A DNA stretch of 7,025 nucleotides from Spirochaetaceae bacterium (GTDB lineage Bacteria; Spirochaetota; Spirochaetia; Treponematales; Breznakiellaceae). The notes beneath the pieces were generated by a model, which was not told the DNA's origin, searched no databases, and saw only the letters and a list, made by a program, of their open reading frames with translations. Made by a program: the position numbers and the translations under genes. Each line of letters opens with the position of its first letter. Position 1 is the first letter of the stretch. Location: contig JAISCK010000089.1 of NCBI GenBank assembly GCA_031265635.1, positions 1 through 7,025 of the forward strand. The letters are read 5' to 3'. This document shows, piece by piece, positions 1 through 6,299 of this stretch.

Positions 1-1188
1 CCTGCTTATTTCTTCCCTGTTTTTTTGGGCTTCTTCGGCAAGCTGCTTCTGGAGATTTTTTTCCGTGGTAATATCCTGGAGATTTCCCAGGACGAATAAT
101 CTGCCGCCGCCCCGGTCCACGGCGGCAAATTTGCAGTTGAGGATTTTTTCTTCTCCTGTTCCGGGGTTGATATACTGCATCTCCTGTATGGGATTGAGTT
201 TTTCCAGCATATCAGGGCTGATCCGTTCCGGCATGCGGGAGCGGTTAAAAAGAAGCACAAGGTATTCCATGAGGCTGTTCAATTTTTGTTCTTTTATCTG
301 GCTTGTTAAAAGATCGGTAAACTTTTTCCCTTCGAGATTCTTTATCTCCAGGATGGATTCCAGTGCCCTGGAATACTGGCCCTGGATGATAAAGTTCTTG
401 TCCATAAAAAAGAGACCCACGTTGAGGGCGTCCTTCATGGCGGCTATGGTATCCCGGTCTTCTTTTATTTCCAGGGAAGCTGCTTCGGCCCTTTCTTTCA
501 GTTCCCGCAAATGCTGGTTTTGCCTGTTCACCCCGTTCACCAGATAGCGGTACCCGATAAAGCCCAGGATTACGAAACACGCGGCTACAAGTAACTCCGT
601 TATAAACTGGGACCAGAGGCGGGAATAAACATCGGCCTGAAAATCGCAGCCCATGACTCCCACCACAGCCCCGGCGGAATTCAGGATGGGAGCATAGGTT
701 GAAATGGTCCAGCCCCACTCCGGGATATAATCTATGCTGCTGGTCTGGATTTCCCTGGTTGTCATGGACAGTAAAACCGGCTTGAGGTATTTTTTTATGT
801 CTTCTTCGCTTCCTATGGGAGAAAAGTGGTCCGCGTCATCGGGCGTAGCGCTGCCGTCTATGATGTACCGGAAAACAGGGCCTTCAACCTGAACCATGGT
901 ATACAGATAAAAACAACTGGTTGTATTCTTGAAGGCGAGCAGTTCAGCCTGGGCCTTCCTGTAATAGGGGTCGTTCTCGTCCGGGTTTTTCGCCAGGGCT
1001 TCAAAGGCGTCGCCGTCAATAAGTTCCACGGCCTCCCGGATAATGGGGATGCCCAATTCTTCGCTGATGGTTTTGGTCAAACCCATCACCTGCTGGATGG
1101 AAATAACAATGACCACCGAATAGAGCGCCACGATAAAAAACACAAAAAAGAGAGTAAACCGCGTTTTAAGGGGAACATTCTCGAGCAT
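1..1188 (-). CDS. Membrane-bound Cache-PAS sensor protein, C-terminal part outside the window (partial)
   Basis: The frame is open from an ATG at 1188 to base 1, giving 396 codons with no stop, so the gene continues beyond the window. The start is supported by a strong Shine-Dalgarno AAGGAGG four bases upstream. Residues about 11-31 form a hydrophobic signal anchor (FTLFFVFFIVALYSVV). Residues about 32-195 would lie outside the cytoplasm and end in a Cache-like signature (WGWTISTYAPILN, then GAVVGVMGCDF, about 158-183). A second membrane helix follows at about 196-217, then a charged coiled coil at about 220-252. A PAS-like domain spans about 253-373 (start NVGLFFMDKNFIIQGQYS, end GNLQDITTEKNL), and another coiled helix begins at 374. 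This order is typical of sensor kinases, Hpt/CheA-like proteins or diguanylate cyclases that read a small extracellular ligand. The output domain is not visible, so kinase versus cyclase cannot be decided. The sensor assignment is sound; ligand and output are unknown. Confidence 0.85.
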   Translation of the reverse strand, partial: MLENVPLKTRFTLFFVFFIVALYSVVIVISIQQVMGLTKTISEELGIPIIREAVELIDGDAFEALAKNPDENDPYYRKAQAELLAFKNTTSCFYLYTMVQVEGPVFRYIIDGSATPDDADHFSPIGSEEDIKKYLKPVLLSMTTREIQTSSIDYIPEWGWTISTYAPILNSAGAVVGVMGCDFQADVYSRLWSQFITELLVAACFVILGFIGYRYLVNGVNRQNQHLRELKERAEAASLEIKEDRDTIAAMKDALNVGLFFMDKNFIIQGQYSRALESILEIKNLEGKKFTDLLTSQIKEQKLNSLMEYLVLLFNRSRMPERISPDMLEKLNPIQEMQYINPGTGEEKILNCKFAAVDRGGGRLFVLGNLQDITTEKNLQKQLAEEAQKNREEISR

Positions 1189-1192
1189 TTTG

Positions 1193-1199
1193 CCTCCTT
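1193..1199 (-). promoter_or_regulatory. Strong Shine-Dalgarno site of the sensor gene
   Basis: Read on the minus strand the sequence is AAGGAGG followed by CAAA and the ATG at 1188. It is a perfect anti-16S match and fixes the start of the sensor gene. It also shows that this genome uses canonical ribosome binding sites, which makes their absence at purL and the SDR-like gene noticeable. Confidence 0.85.
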
Positions 1200-1226
1200 C
1201 CCAACACACGTGGAGAAAAACCAGAC

Positions 1227-1253
1227 CCGGGTTTCAGCAAGACAGGAACCCGG
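1227..1253 (-). promoter_or_regulatory. Leader hairpin upstream of the sensor gene
   Basis: CCGGGTTTC (1227-1235) pairs with GGAACCCGG (1245-1253): nine pairs including one G-T, around a nine-base loop. If the sensor mRNA starts near 1285, this hairpin lies in its 5' leader, about 40 bases before the start codon. On that strand a run of five T follows six bases after the stem. This resembles an imperfect intrinsic terminator or attenuator, but the gap between stem and T run argues against efficient termination. The structure is seen directly; a regulatory role is inference. Confidence 0.35.
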
Positions 1254-1289
1254 TTACTTAAACACCGGAAGATTAGTTCCCTTGATATA

Positions 1290-1295
1290 AGTATA
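1290..1295 (-). promoter_or_regulatory. Candidate -10 box for the sensor gene
   Basis: The minus strand reads TATACT, five of six bases of the sigma-70 -10 consensus, about 100 bases upstream of the sensor ATG. The position 17 bases upstream reads GGAGGT, which is not a -35 box, so the assignment is weak. The same short AT-rich block read on the plus strand contains TATAAT (1292-1297), so direction is uncertain. Confidence 0.3.
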
Positions 1296-1300
1296 ATTGA

Positions 1301-1313
1301 TTTTCCGGGAAAA
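1301..1313. promoter_or_regulatory. 13-base palindrome, possible operator
   Basis: TTTTCC-G-GGAAAA is a perfect inverted repeat with a single central base. It lies between the candidate -10 (1290-1295) and the place where the -35 of a minus-strand sensor promoter would fall, as expected for a repressor operator. No known regulator consensus is claimed; short palindromes of this size also arise by chance. Confidence 0.25.
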
Positions 1314-1379
1314 CCTCCAGTTTTTTCCATAAAAATCCGCCGGTAAAAACGGAGACCGCCAAGCAAGGATGCGCTTAAA

Positions 1380-1406
1380 ATTTATCATACAGACGGCATG
1401 ATAAAT
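1380..1406. repeat. AT-rich 9-bp inverted repeat
   Basis: ATTTATCAT (1380-1388) and ATGATAAAT (1398-1406) are perfect reverse complements separated by nine bases (ACAGACGGC). Centre-to-centre spacing of 18 bases would put the two arms on nearly the same face of the helix, compatible with a dimeric regulator. It lies about 40 bases upstream of the candidate queH -10 box at 1446. With an AT-only stem it is a poor terminator. Its function is unknown. Confidence 0.35.
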
Positions 1407-1445
1407 CTGTCAAGGATCATTCCGCCAGATGGTATGAGAGCCCTG

Positions 1446-1451
1446 TATACT
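1446..1451 (+). promoter_or_regulatory. Candidate -10 box for queH
   Basis: TATACT matches five of six bases of the -10 consensus and lies 44 bases before the TTG start, which would give an untranslated leader of about 37 bases. No recognisable TTGACA-like box is present 16-18 bases upstream, so this is tentative or needs an activator. Confidence 0.3.
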
Positions 1452-1483
1452 AAGGCTGTTTCAATCTGTATCATGGATGTATA

Positions 1484-1490
1484 GAGGAAG
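1484..1490 (+). promoter_or_regulatory. Shine-Dalgarno site selecting the TTG start of queH
   Basis: GAGGAAG lies five bases before TTG at 1496. The two nearby ATGs at 1473 and 1477 are out of frame with queH, and the second is followed directly by a TAG, so the ribosome site points to TTG. Confidence 0.7.
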
Positions 1491-1495
1491 AACTT

Positions 1496-2068
1496 TTGAA
1501 GCTCCTGCTCCATAGCTGCTGCGCGCCCTGTACTGTTCAGTGCGCGGCGGCGCTTCTCGAAGAAAATATCACGCCCGATCTCTTCTGGTATAATCCCAAT
1601 ATTCATCCTTATATTGAATATTGCTCCCGCCGGGATACCTTGCGGCAATATGCCCGCGAGGCCGGCCTTGGCCTTGTGCCGGAGGACGAATACGGTCTCC
1701 GCGTGTTTTTGGAGGGGCTGTACAATCCGCCCGCCCGTGAAAACGGGCCCAGCGCGGCGGATTCTTCCCCTGCCCGCTGCGCCTTCTGTTACCGTCTCAG
1801 GCTGGAAAAAACAGCGGCAAGGGCCGCCTCTGAAGGCTATGACGCGTTCAGTTCCACCCTCCTTATCAGCCCGTACCAGAACCATGAGCTTATCAAGGCC
1901 ACGGCGGAAACCCTGGCCGCCCGTTACGGTACGGCCTTTCTATACCGGGATTTTCGCCCCCGCTTCCGGGCAGGCCAGCAAGAAGCCAGGGCCAGGGGCT
2001 TTTATATGCAGAAATACTGCGGCTGCATTTTCAGCGAGGAAGAGCGGTACCGGAAACAGCGTGTATAA
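1496..2068 (+). CDS. queH: Epoxyqueuosine reductase QueH
   Basis: The 190-residue product matches the QueH (former DUF208) family along its whole length. QueH catalyses the last step of queuosine synthesis, reducing epoxyqueuosine to queuosine in the wobble position of GUN-anticodon tRNAs, and replaces the unrelated cobalamin enzyme QueG in many anaerobes. Hallmarks seen: HSCCAPC at residues 6-12, NPNI at 33-36, EYCSRR at 41-46, RCAFCYRLRL at 94-103, FSSTLLISPYQNHELI at 118-133, DFRPRF at 152-157 and YCGCIFSEEER at 174-184. The cysteines at 8, 9, 12, 95, 98, 175 and 177 include those the family uses for its iron-sulfur cluster and redox pair. Length is near the family norm. The start is TTG with a good Shine-Dalgarno site; translation from it places the CCAPC motif at its usual N-terminal position. 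No other queuosine gene is nearby, so it is probably a single-gene unit. Confidence 0.95.
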   Translation: MKLLLHSCCAPCTVQCAAALLEENITPDLFWYNPNIHPYIEYCSRRDTLRQYAREAGLGLVPEDEYGLRVFLEGLYNPPARENGPSAADSSPARCAFCYRLRLEKTAARAASEGYDAFSSTLLISPYQNHELIKATAETLAARYGTAFLYRDFRPRFRAGQQEARARGFYMQKYCGCIFSEEERYRKQRV

Positions 2069-2130
2069 CGCCGGCTCCCCGGCCTGTGATAAGGATATAT
2101 ACAAATTTATATTGAAGGTTTCACACCAGC

Positions 2131-2151
2131 CGGACCGAAGGCCCGCTTTTT
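2131..2151 (+). terminator. Probable intrinsic terminator of queH
   Basis: CGGACC and GGCCCG around a GAA loop form a short GC-rich stem with one A-C mismatch, followed by C and five T (2147-2151). It lies 62 bases after the queH stop and before the convergent tRNA gene. The T run is only on the plus strand, so it would serve queH rather than the tRNA. The stem is short, hence moderate confidence. Confidence 0.4.
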
Positions 2152-2164
2152 GCCGCGCGCTTAT

Positions 2165-2237
2165 TGATCCAGGGCCGAATCGAACGGCCGACCTGCCGCT
2201 TAGGAGGCGGCCGCTCTATCCCCTGAGCTACTGGACC
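2165..2237 (-). tRNA. tRNA-Arg, anticodon CCT
   Basis: The 73-base minus-strand sequence folds as a complete cloverleaf. The acceptor stem is GGTCCAG with CTGGATC (one G-T pair) and discriminator A. The D arm is GCTC-AGGGGATA-GAGC. The anticodon arm is GCCGC-CTCCTAA-GCGGC. The variable loop is five bases, and the T arm is GGCCG-TTCGATT-CGGCC with a canonical TTCGA loop. The anticodon CCT (bases 2204 to 2202) reads AGG, so it carries arginine. The 3' CCA is not encoded; the next bases are ATAA, so CCA must be added after transcription. The gene is convergent with queH and divergent from purL. No integrase or att-like duplication of its 3' end is visible. Confidence 0.97.
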
Positions 2238-2250
2238 GGATGCAATGCAT

Positions 2251-2279
2251 ACGATACCCCGCCGCGCCGTCCTTGTCAA
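2251..2279 (-). promoter_or_regulatory. Promoter of the tRNA-Arg gene
   Basis: On the minus strand a perfect -35 TTGACA (2279 to 2274) is followed by exactly 17 bases and the -10 TATCGT (2256 to 2251, four of six consensus bases). Transcription would begin near 2244, about seven bases before the mature tRNA 5' end at 2237, a usual short leader for RNase P processing. The spacer is very GC-rich. Confidence 0.7.
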
Positions 2280-2316
2280 TGCGCCCCCAGCCTTCCCGCA
2301 AAGATACAAAGTGCGT

Positions 2317-2322
2317 TATAGT
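2317..2322 (+). promoter_or_regulatory. Candidate -10 box of purL, six bases before the ATG
   Basis: TATAGT (five of six consensus bases) is followed by GGGATA and then the ATG at 2329. Transcription would start at or within a base or two of the start codon. The -35 position is poor (TCCCGC at 17 bases, TTCCCG at 18 bases), so the promoter would be weak or activator dependent. The spacing matches that of the SDR-like gene at the other end of the window. Confidence 0.4.
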
Positions 2323-2328
2323 GGGATA

Positions 2329-5300
2329 ATGGTGGATTCCAGGATTAAACGTGTATACATAGAAAAAAGAGCGGGCTTTGACGGTGAGGCGGGGCGGCTC
2401 CGCGCTGATTTGGCGGCGTTTCTCGGCGCTTCCTGGCCTGCCCTTGCCGCCCTTGCGGAACTCCGTATATTGAACCGTTACGATGTGTCGGGCCTTGATG
2501 AGGATGCTTTTCTGAAAGTTACCCGGCAGGTGCTTTCCGAACCCCAGTGCGATCTGGTTTATGATGAACAGGGCTTTACGACCGGGCCGGAGGACAAGGT
2601 GTTCGCCGTGGAATACCTTCCCGGCCAGTACGACCAGCGTTCCGATTCAGCCGAACAATGCGCCGAACTTGTGGCCGGAAAGCGGCCCAGGGTTCGGAAC
2701 GCCAGGGTGTATGTGCTTCGCGGGACCGGGGAGCTTCCCAAGCCTGCCCTTGACGCGGTAAAAAGCTATCTGATCAACCCGGTGGATTCGCGGGAAGCGT
2801 CTCTGGAAAAGCCTTCAAGCCTTGATGAAGAAGAAAGCCCTGTCCCGGCGGTGCCGGTACTCACCGGGTTCATTTTGGCAGCCGAGCCTTCTCTCCGGGA
2901 ACTTGCTTCCCGTTACGGCCTTGCCATGTCCGGCCCTGACCTTGCGTTTTGCGGGGAATTTTTCAGGCGTCTTAAACGGGACCCTACCCTGGCCGAACTG
3001 CGGGTGCTGGATACCTACTGGTCGGATCACTGCCGCCATACCACCTTTACCACTGTCCTTGATGAAATATATATTGAAGAAGGTCCCCTTGCCGCCGAAC
3101 TCCGGGAGGCTCTCAGGCAGTACGAGGAAGCCAGAAAAGAGGTGTATCCGGGCGCGACGGACAGGCCCCGTACCCTCATGGACCTTGCCACCATAGGCGG
3201 GAAGCTGCTCAAAAAACGGGGGCTCCTTGCCGACCTGGACGAGAGCAGGGAAATCAACGCCTGTTCCCTTAAAATCAACGCTGAATTTGAAGATGGTTCC
3301 CAGGAGCCCTGGCTGCTTCTTTTCAAGAATGAAACCCACAAACACCCCACCGAAATTGAACCTTTTGGCGGCGCGGCCACCTGTCTGGGCGGCGCTATAC
3401 GGGACCCCCTTTCCGGCAGGGCCTATGTATACGGCGCCATGCGCGTGTCCGGAGGCGGCGACCCCAGGGCGGCCCTTGCCCATACCCTGCCGGGCAAACT
3501 TCCCCAGATAAAGATAGCCAGGGAGGCCGCGGCAGGCTATGCTTCCTATGGCAACCAGATAGGCATTGCCACAGGGCAGGTGGCGGAATTCTACCATAGC
3601 GGCTTTACTGCCAAGCGCATGGAACTGGGCGCCGTCATGGGCGCTTCCCCCGCCGGAACGGTCAGGCGGGAAAGCCCCCGGCGCGGGGACCTGGTGCTCC
3701 TCATAGGCGGAAAAACCGGAAGGGACGGCATAGGCGGCGCCACAGGTTCATCCAAGGCGCATACCGGCGAGTCGGTGGAAACAGCCGGCGCGGAGGTGCA
3801 GAAAGGCAATGCCGTGGAAGAACGGAAACTCCAGCGCCTTTTCCGCAATCCTGAAGCCTCGCTGCTTATCAAGCGCTGCAATGATTTCGGCGCCGGCGGC
3901 GTATCGGTGGCCGTGGGCGAACTGGCGCCGGGCCTTGATATAGACCTTGACGCGGTTCCCAAAAAATACGCGGGCCTTGACGGCATTGAGCTGGCCATTT
4001 CAGAATCCCAGGAACGCATGGCCGTAGTATGCTCCCCCGTTGACGCGGAAAAACTCATTGCCCGTGCCGCCCAAGAAAACCTTGAGGCTGTGGTTATTGC
4101 CAGGGTAAGTTTTGGCGAAGATGAAGAAGAGCCGCCCCTGGGCGCTCTCTATGCGCGGGGAGAAGAAACCCCGCCCGGCCCGGCCCGGCTCAGGATGCGC
4201 TGGCGGGGAGAGACCATCGTGGATCTTCCCCGGTCCTTCCTTGATTCCCACGGCGCTCCCAGAAGGGCCGGCGCGCTGATACGCGCCGCAGACCAGGGGG
4301 ACCTTCCCGGCGCGGACCGGGAAACAGTGCCCCGCGGGAATGCGCCTAACGCCTCGCTGCTCCTTGACGACCTGGAACGGGAACTGCGGAGCCTCCGCAG
4401 CGGAAGCCGCCGGGGACTCCAGGAACGCTTTGACGGTTCCATAGGGGCGTCTTCGGTACTCTTTCCCTGGGGCGGCGCAAGCCAGGGAACCCCCGAATGC
4501 GGCCTTGCCATGCTTCTTCCTTCGCTGGATAAAACGCCCCTTACGGCGGGGGTTATGAGTTTTGGCTATGACCCCGAAGCCGCTTCGCGCTGCCCCTATA
4601 CCGGGGCAAAGGGCGCGGTAAAAGAAGCCCTGGTAAAATTCGCCTGTCTTGGCGGCGATCCTTTCAGCGCGCGGCTTTCTTTGCAGGAATATTTTGAACG
4701 CGCCAACAGCCCCGCCTCCTGGGGCAGGCCCCTTTCGGCCCTGCTCGGCGCGCTTGAAGCCCAGCTTGCCCTGGGCGTTCCGGCCATAGGAGGCAAGGAT
4801 TCCATGTCGGGAAGCTACCGGGACGAAGGGCGGGGCATAGAACTTGCCGTGCCGCCCACCCTTGTCGCCTTTGCCGCCGGAGCCGCGCCGGCAAAAAGGA
4901 TACGCTCCGGCGCCCTGAGCGGCAGTGAAGGCAGCATACTTCTTGCATTTAACGCCGCGCCGCTCAACAAAAAAAACGAGTGGGACGTATTCAGGGCAAA
5001 CCTCAAGGCCCTCGCCGCCCTCTCAAGCCGTTCCCTGGTCAAGGCGGCCTTCCCGGTGCCGGCCGGAGGAGCCCTTGTCTCCCTTGCCCTCATGGCCTTT
5101 GGCAGCATGACCGGCGTGGAAGCCGAAGGCGATGTACTCAAGGCCATCACCGCGCAGGGCAGCTTCCTGGTTGAAGTTGACGGCGGGATATTCGGAAAAA
5201 ATATTGAAGAATTCAAAACAAGCCTTCCGGGAGCCCGCTGGTCCATCGCGGGGAGAACCCTTGCTTCTCCGGTATTCAAAATTATTACCGGGAGCGAAGA

Positions 5301-6297
5301 CACCCTGGCCGAAGAAGAAACGCCGGAACAGCGGACAGCCTGGATTGAACTCGAAAAGCTCCGCCTGGCCTATGAATACCCCCTTTCCCGCATCTATCCC
5401 CAGACCGCTTCCGGCGAAGACGCGCCCCTTCCCGCCTTTGTAAGGGCGTCGGAAAAACGCCCCCGGAACACGCGGGCCCGCGCCGGACGCTCCGCTGTCC
5501 CTCCCCTGGTAGTGCTGCCTGTATTTCCGGGAACAAACTGCGAATGGGATATGGAGCGGGCCTTTGTCCAGGCCGGGGCCAGGGTGCGCCAGGTGGTGTT
5601 CCGCAACCTTTCAAGCGAAGCGGTCAGGGAATCAAGCGCCGTCCTTGCCCGCGCCATAGAGGAAGCCCAGATTGTGGCCCTTTCGGGAGGCTTCAGCGCC
5701 GGAGACGAACCCGACGGTTCGGGAAAATTCATTGCCAACGTGTTCAGGTCGTCTCCCGCCGCCGATGCCCTTTCCGCCCTGCTTGAAAAAAGGGACGGCC
5801 TTGTTCTCGGCATCTGCAACGGATTTCAGGCGCTGATAAAACTCGGCCTGGTCCCCGGAGGCCGCATCCGCGAAGCGGACGAGACCATGCCGGCCCTGAC
5901 GTATAACAACATAGGCCGCCATGTATCCCGCATGGTGCGGACCACCGTCATGTCGGTTTCTTCCCCCTGGCTTGCCCTTGAAGAAAGCGGAACAGTCCAC
6001 ATACTGCCGGTAAGCCACGGCGAGGGGAGGGTAGTGATACGCGAAGAAGAAGCGCGGCGCCTCTTTGACGGAGGCCAGATCGCCTTCTGTTACGCCGGAC
6101 CCGGCGGCAAGCCTGCCGTACAGGAACCGCACAACCCCAATGGTTCATCCTATGCCATTGAAGGCATGACCAGCCCTGACGGCAGGGTCCTTGGCAAGAT
6201 GGGCCACTCGGAGCGCCGGGGGAATATGGTTCATATAAACATACCGGGCAACAAATACCAGCGCATCTTTGAAGCCGGCGTCGCGTATTTCACCTGA
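2329..6297 (+). CDS. purL: Phosphoribosylformylglycinamidine synthase, single-chain with glutaminase domain
   Basis: This cytosolic enzyme converts FGAR, ATP and glutamine to FGAM, the fourth step of de novo purine synthesis. The 1322-residue chain holds all modules. A PurS-like N-terminal domain (about 1-160) contains LPGQYDQRSDSAEQC and INPVDSR. The linker carries YWSDHCRHTTF (230-240). The first AIRS-like half has ETHKHPTEIEPFGG (335-348) and GGKTGRDGIGG (460-470). The second half has GGKDSMSG (821-828). A class I glutaminase starts near 1058, with GICNGFQ carrying nucleophile Cys1163, PVSHGEG with His1230, and GHSE supplying His1293 and Glu1295 of the triad. The motif wording is that of the FGAM-synthase clade known from Clostridium, Streptococcus and Bacteroides rather than the E. 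coli clade. It is longer than the roughly 1240 residues of streptococcal members, partly from an acidic, proline-rich insert at about 595-618. I chose ATG 2329 over the in-frame ATG 2245, which would begin inside the tRNA promoter and add 28 residues unlike the family; the family-like sequence starts at KRVYIEK. Confidence 0.97.
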   Translation: MVDSRIKRVYIEKRAGFDGEAGRLRADLAAFLGASWPALAALAELRILNRYDVSGLDEDAFLKVTRQVLSEPQCDLVYDEQGFTTGPEDKVFAVEYLPGQYDQRSDSAEQCAELVAGKRPRVRNARVYVLRGTGELPKPALDAVKSYLINPVDSREASLEKPSSLDEEESPVPAVPVLTGFILAAEPSLRELASRYGLAMSGPDLAFCGEFFRRLKRDPTLAELRVLDTYWSDHCRHTTFTTVLDEIYIEEGPLAAELREALRQYEEARKEVYPGATDRPRTLMDLATIGGKLLKKRGLLADLDESREINACSLKINAEFEDGSQEPWLLLFKNETHKHPTEIEPFGGAATCLGGAIRDPLSGRAYVYGAMRVSGGGDPRAALAHTLPGKLPQIKIAREAAAGYASYGNQIGIATGQVAEFYHSGFTAKRMELGAVMGASPAGTVRRESPRRGDLVLLIGGKTGRDGIGGATGSSKAHTGESVETAGAEVQKGNAVEERKLQRLFRNPEASLLIKRCNDFGAGGVSVAVGELAPGLDIDLDAVPKKYAGLDGIELAISESQERMAVVCSPVDAEKLIARAAQENLEAVVIARVSFGEDEEEPPLGALYARGEETPPGPARLRMRWRGETIVDLPRSFLDSHGAPRRAGALIRAADQGDLPGADRETVPRGNAPNASLLLDDLERELRSLRSGSRRGLQERFDGSIGASSVLFPWGGASQGTPECGLAMLLPSLDKTPLTAGVMSFGYDPEAASRCPYTGAKGAVKEALVKFACLGGDPFSARLSLQEYFERANSPASWGRPLSALLGALEAQLALGVPAIGGKDSMSGSYRDEGRGIELAVPPTLVAFAAGAAPAKRIRSGALSGSEGSILLAFNAAPLNKKNEWDVFRANLKALAALSSRSLVKAAFPVPAGGALVSLALMAFGSMTGVEAEGDVLKAITAQGSFLVEVDGGIFGKNIEEFKTSLPGARWSIAGRTLASPVFKIITGSEDTLAEEETPEQRTAWIELEKLRLAYEYPLSRIYPQTASGEDAPLPAFVRASEKRPRNTRARAGRSAVPPLVVLPVFPGTNCEWDMERAFVQAGARVRQVVFRNLSSEAVRESSAVLARAIEEAQIVALSGGFSAGDEPDGSGKFIANVFRSSPAADALSALLEKRDGLVLGICNGFQALIKLGLVPGGRIREADETMPALTYNNIGRHVSRMVRTTVMSVSSPWLALEESGTVHILPVSHGEGRVVIREEEARRLFDGGQIAFCYAGPGGKPAVQEPHNPNGSSYAIEGMTSPDGRVLGKMGHSERRGNMVHINIPGNKYQRIFEAGVAYFT

Positions 6298-6299
6298 AA
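6288..6299. repeat. Palindrome holding both convergent stop codons
   Basis: TTTCA-CC-TGAAA is a perfect five-base inverted repeat with a two-base centre. The right arm contains the purL TGA (6295-6297) and the left arm, read on the minus strand, the TGA of the SDR-like gene (6290-6292). It is too short and lacks T runs, so it is not a terminator. Confidence 0.6.

Larger units (their letters stand above)
1189..1495. other. Divergent intergenic region between the sensor gene and queH
   Basis: About 307 bases contain no credible gene. The region is visibly more AT-rich than the flanking coding DNA. It must hold the promoters of both divergent genes. Candidate -10 boxes are TATACT on the minus strand (1290-1295) and TATACT on the plus strand (1446-1451), but neither has a good -35 at the right distance. 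It also holds a 9-bp hairpin (1227-1253), a 13-base palindrome (1301-1313) and a 9-bp AT-rich inverted repeat (1380-1406), each listed separately. Confidence 0.7.

Noticed and set aside
65..547. A 160-codon plus-strand frame opposite the sensor gene
   Set aside because: The minus-strand frame runs uninterrupted from a strong ribosome site and has membrane, Cache and PAS features; the plus-strand frame is its shadow.
1166..1366. A 66-codon minus-strand frame between the sensor gene and queH
   Set aside because: It would begin at TTG without a ribosome site, crosses the leader hairpin and overlaps the sensor start; no domain pattern is seen.
1407..1495. A preQ1 riboswitch in the queH leader (suggested by ACTAAGG near 1450)
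   Set aside because: No matching P1 stem and loop could be placed around the ACTAAGG stretch, so the similarity is only a short string.
2165..2237. The tRNA-Arg gene as an integration site for a mobile element
   Set aside because: No integrase gene, no direct repeat of the tRNA 3' end and only housekeeping genes nearby.
2815..3597. A 260-codon open frame on the minus strand inside purL, with other long antisense frames through purL
   Set aside because: These are mirror frames of a GC-rich coding region; the plus-strand frame has full PurL homology and the antisense products show no recognisable domain.
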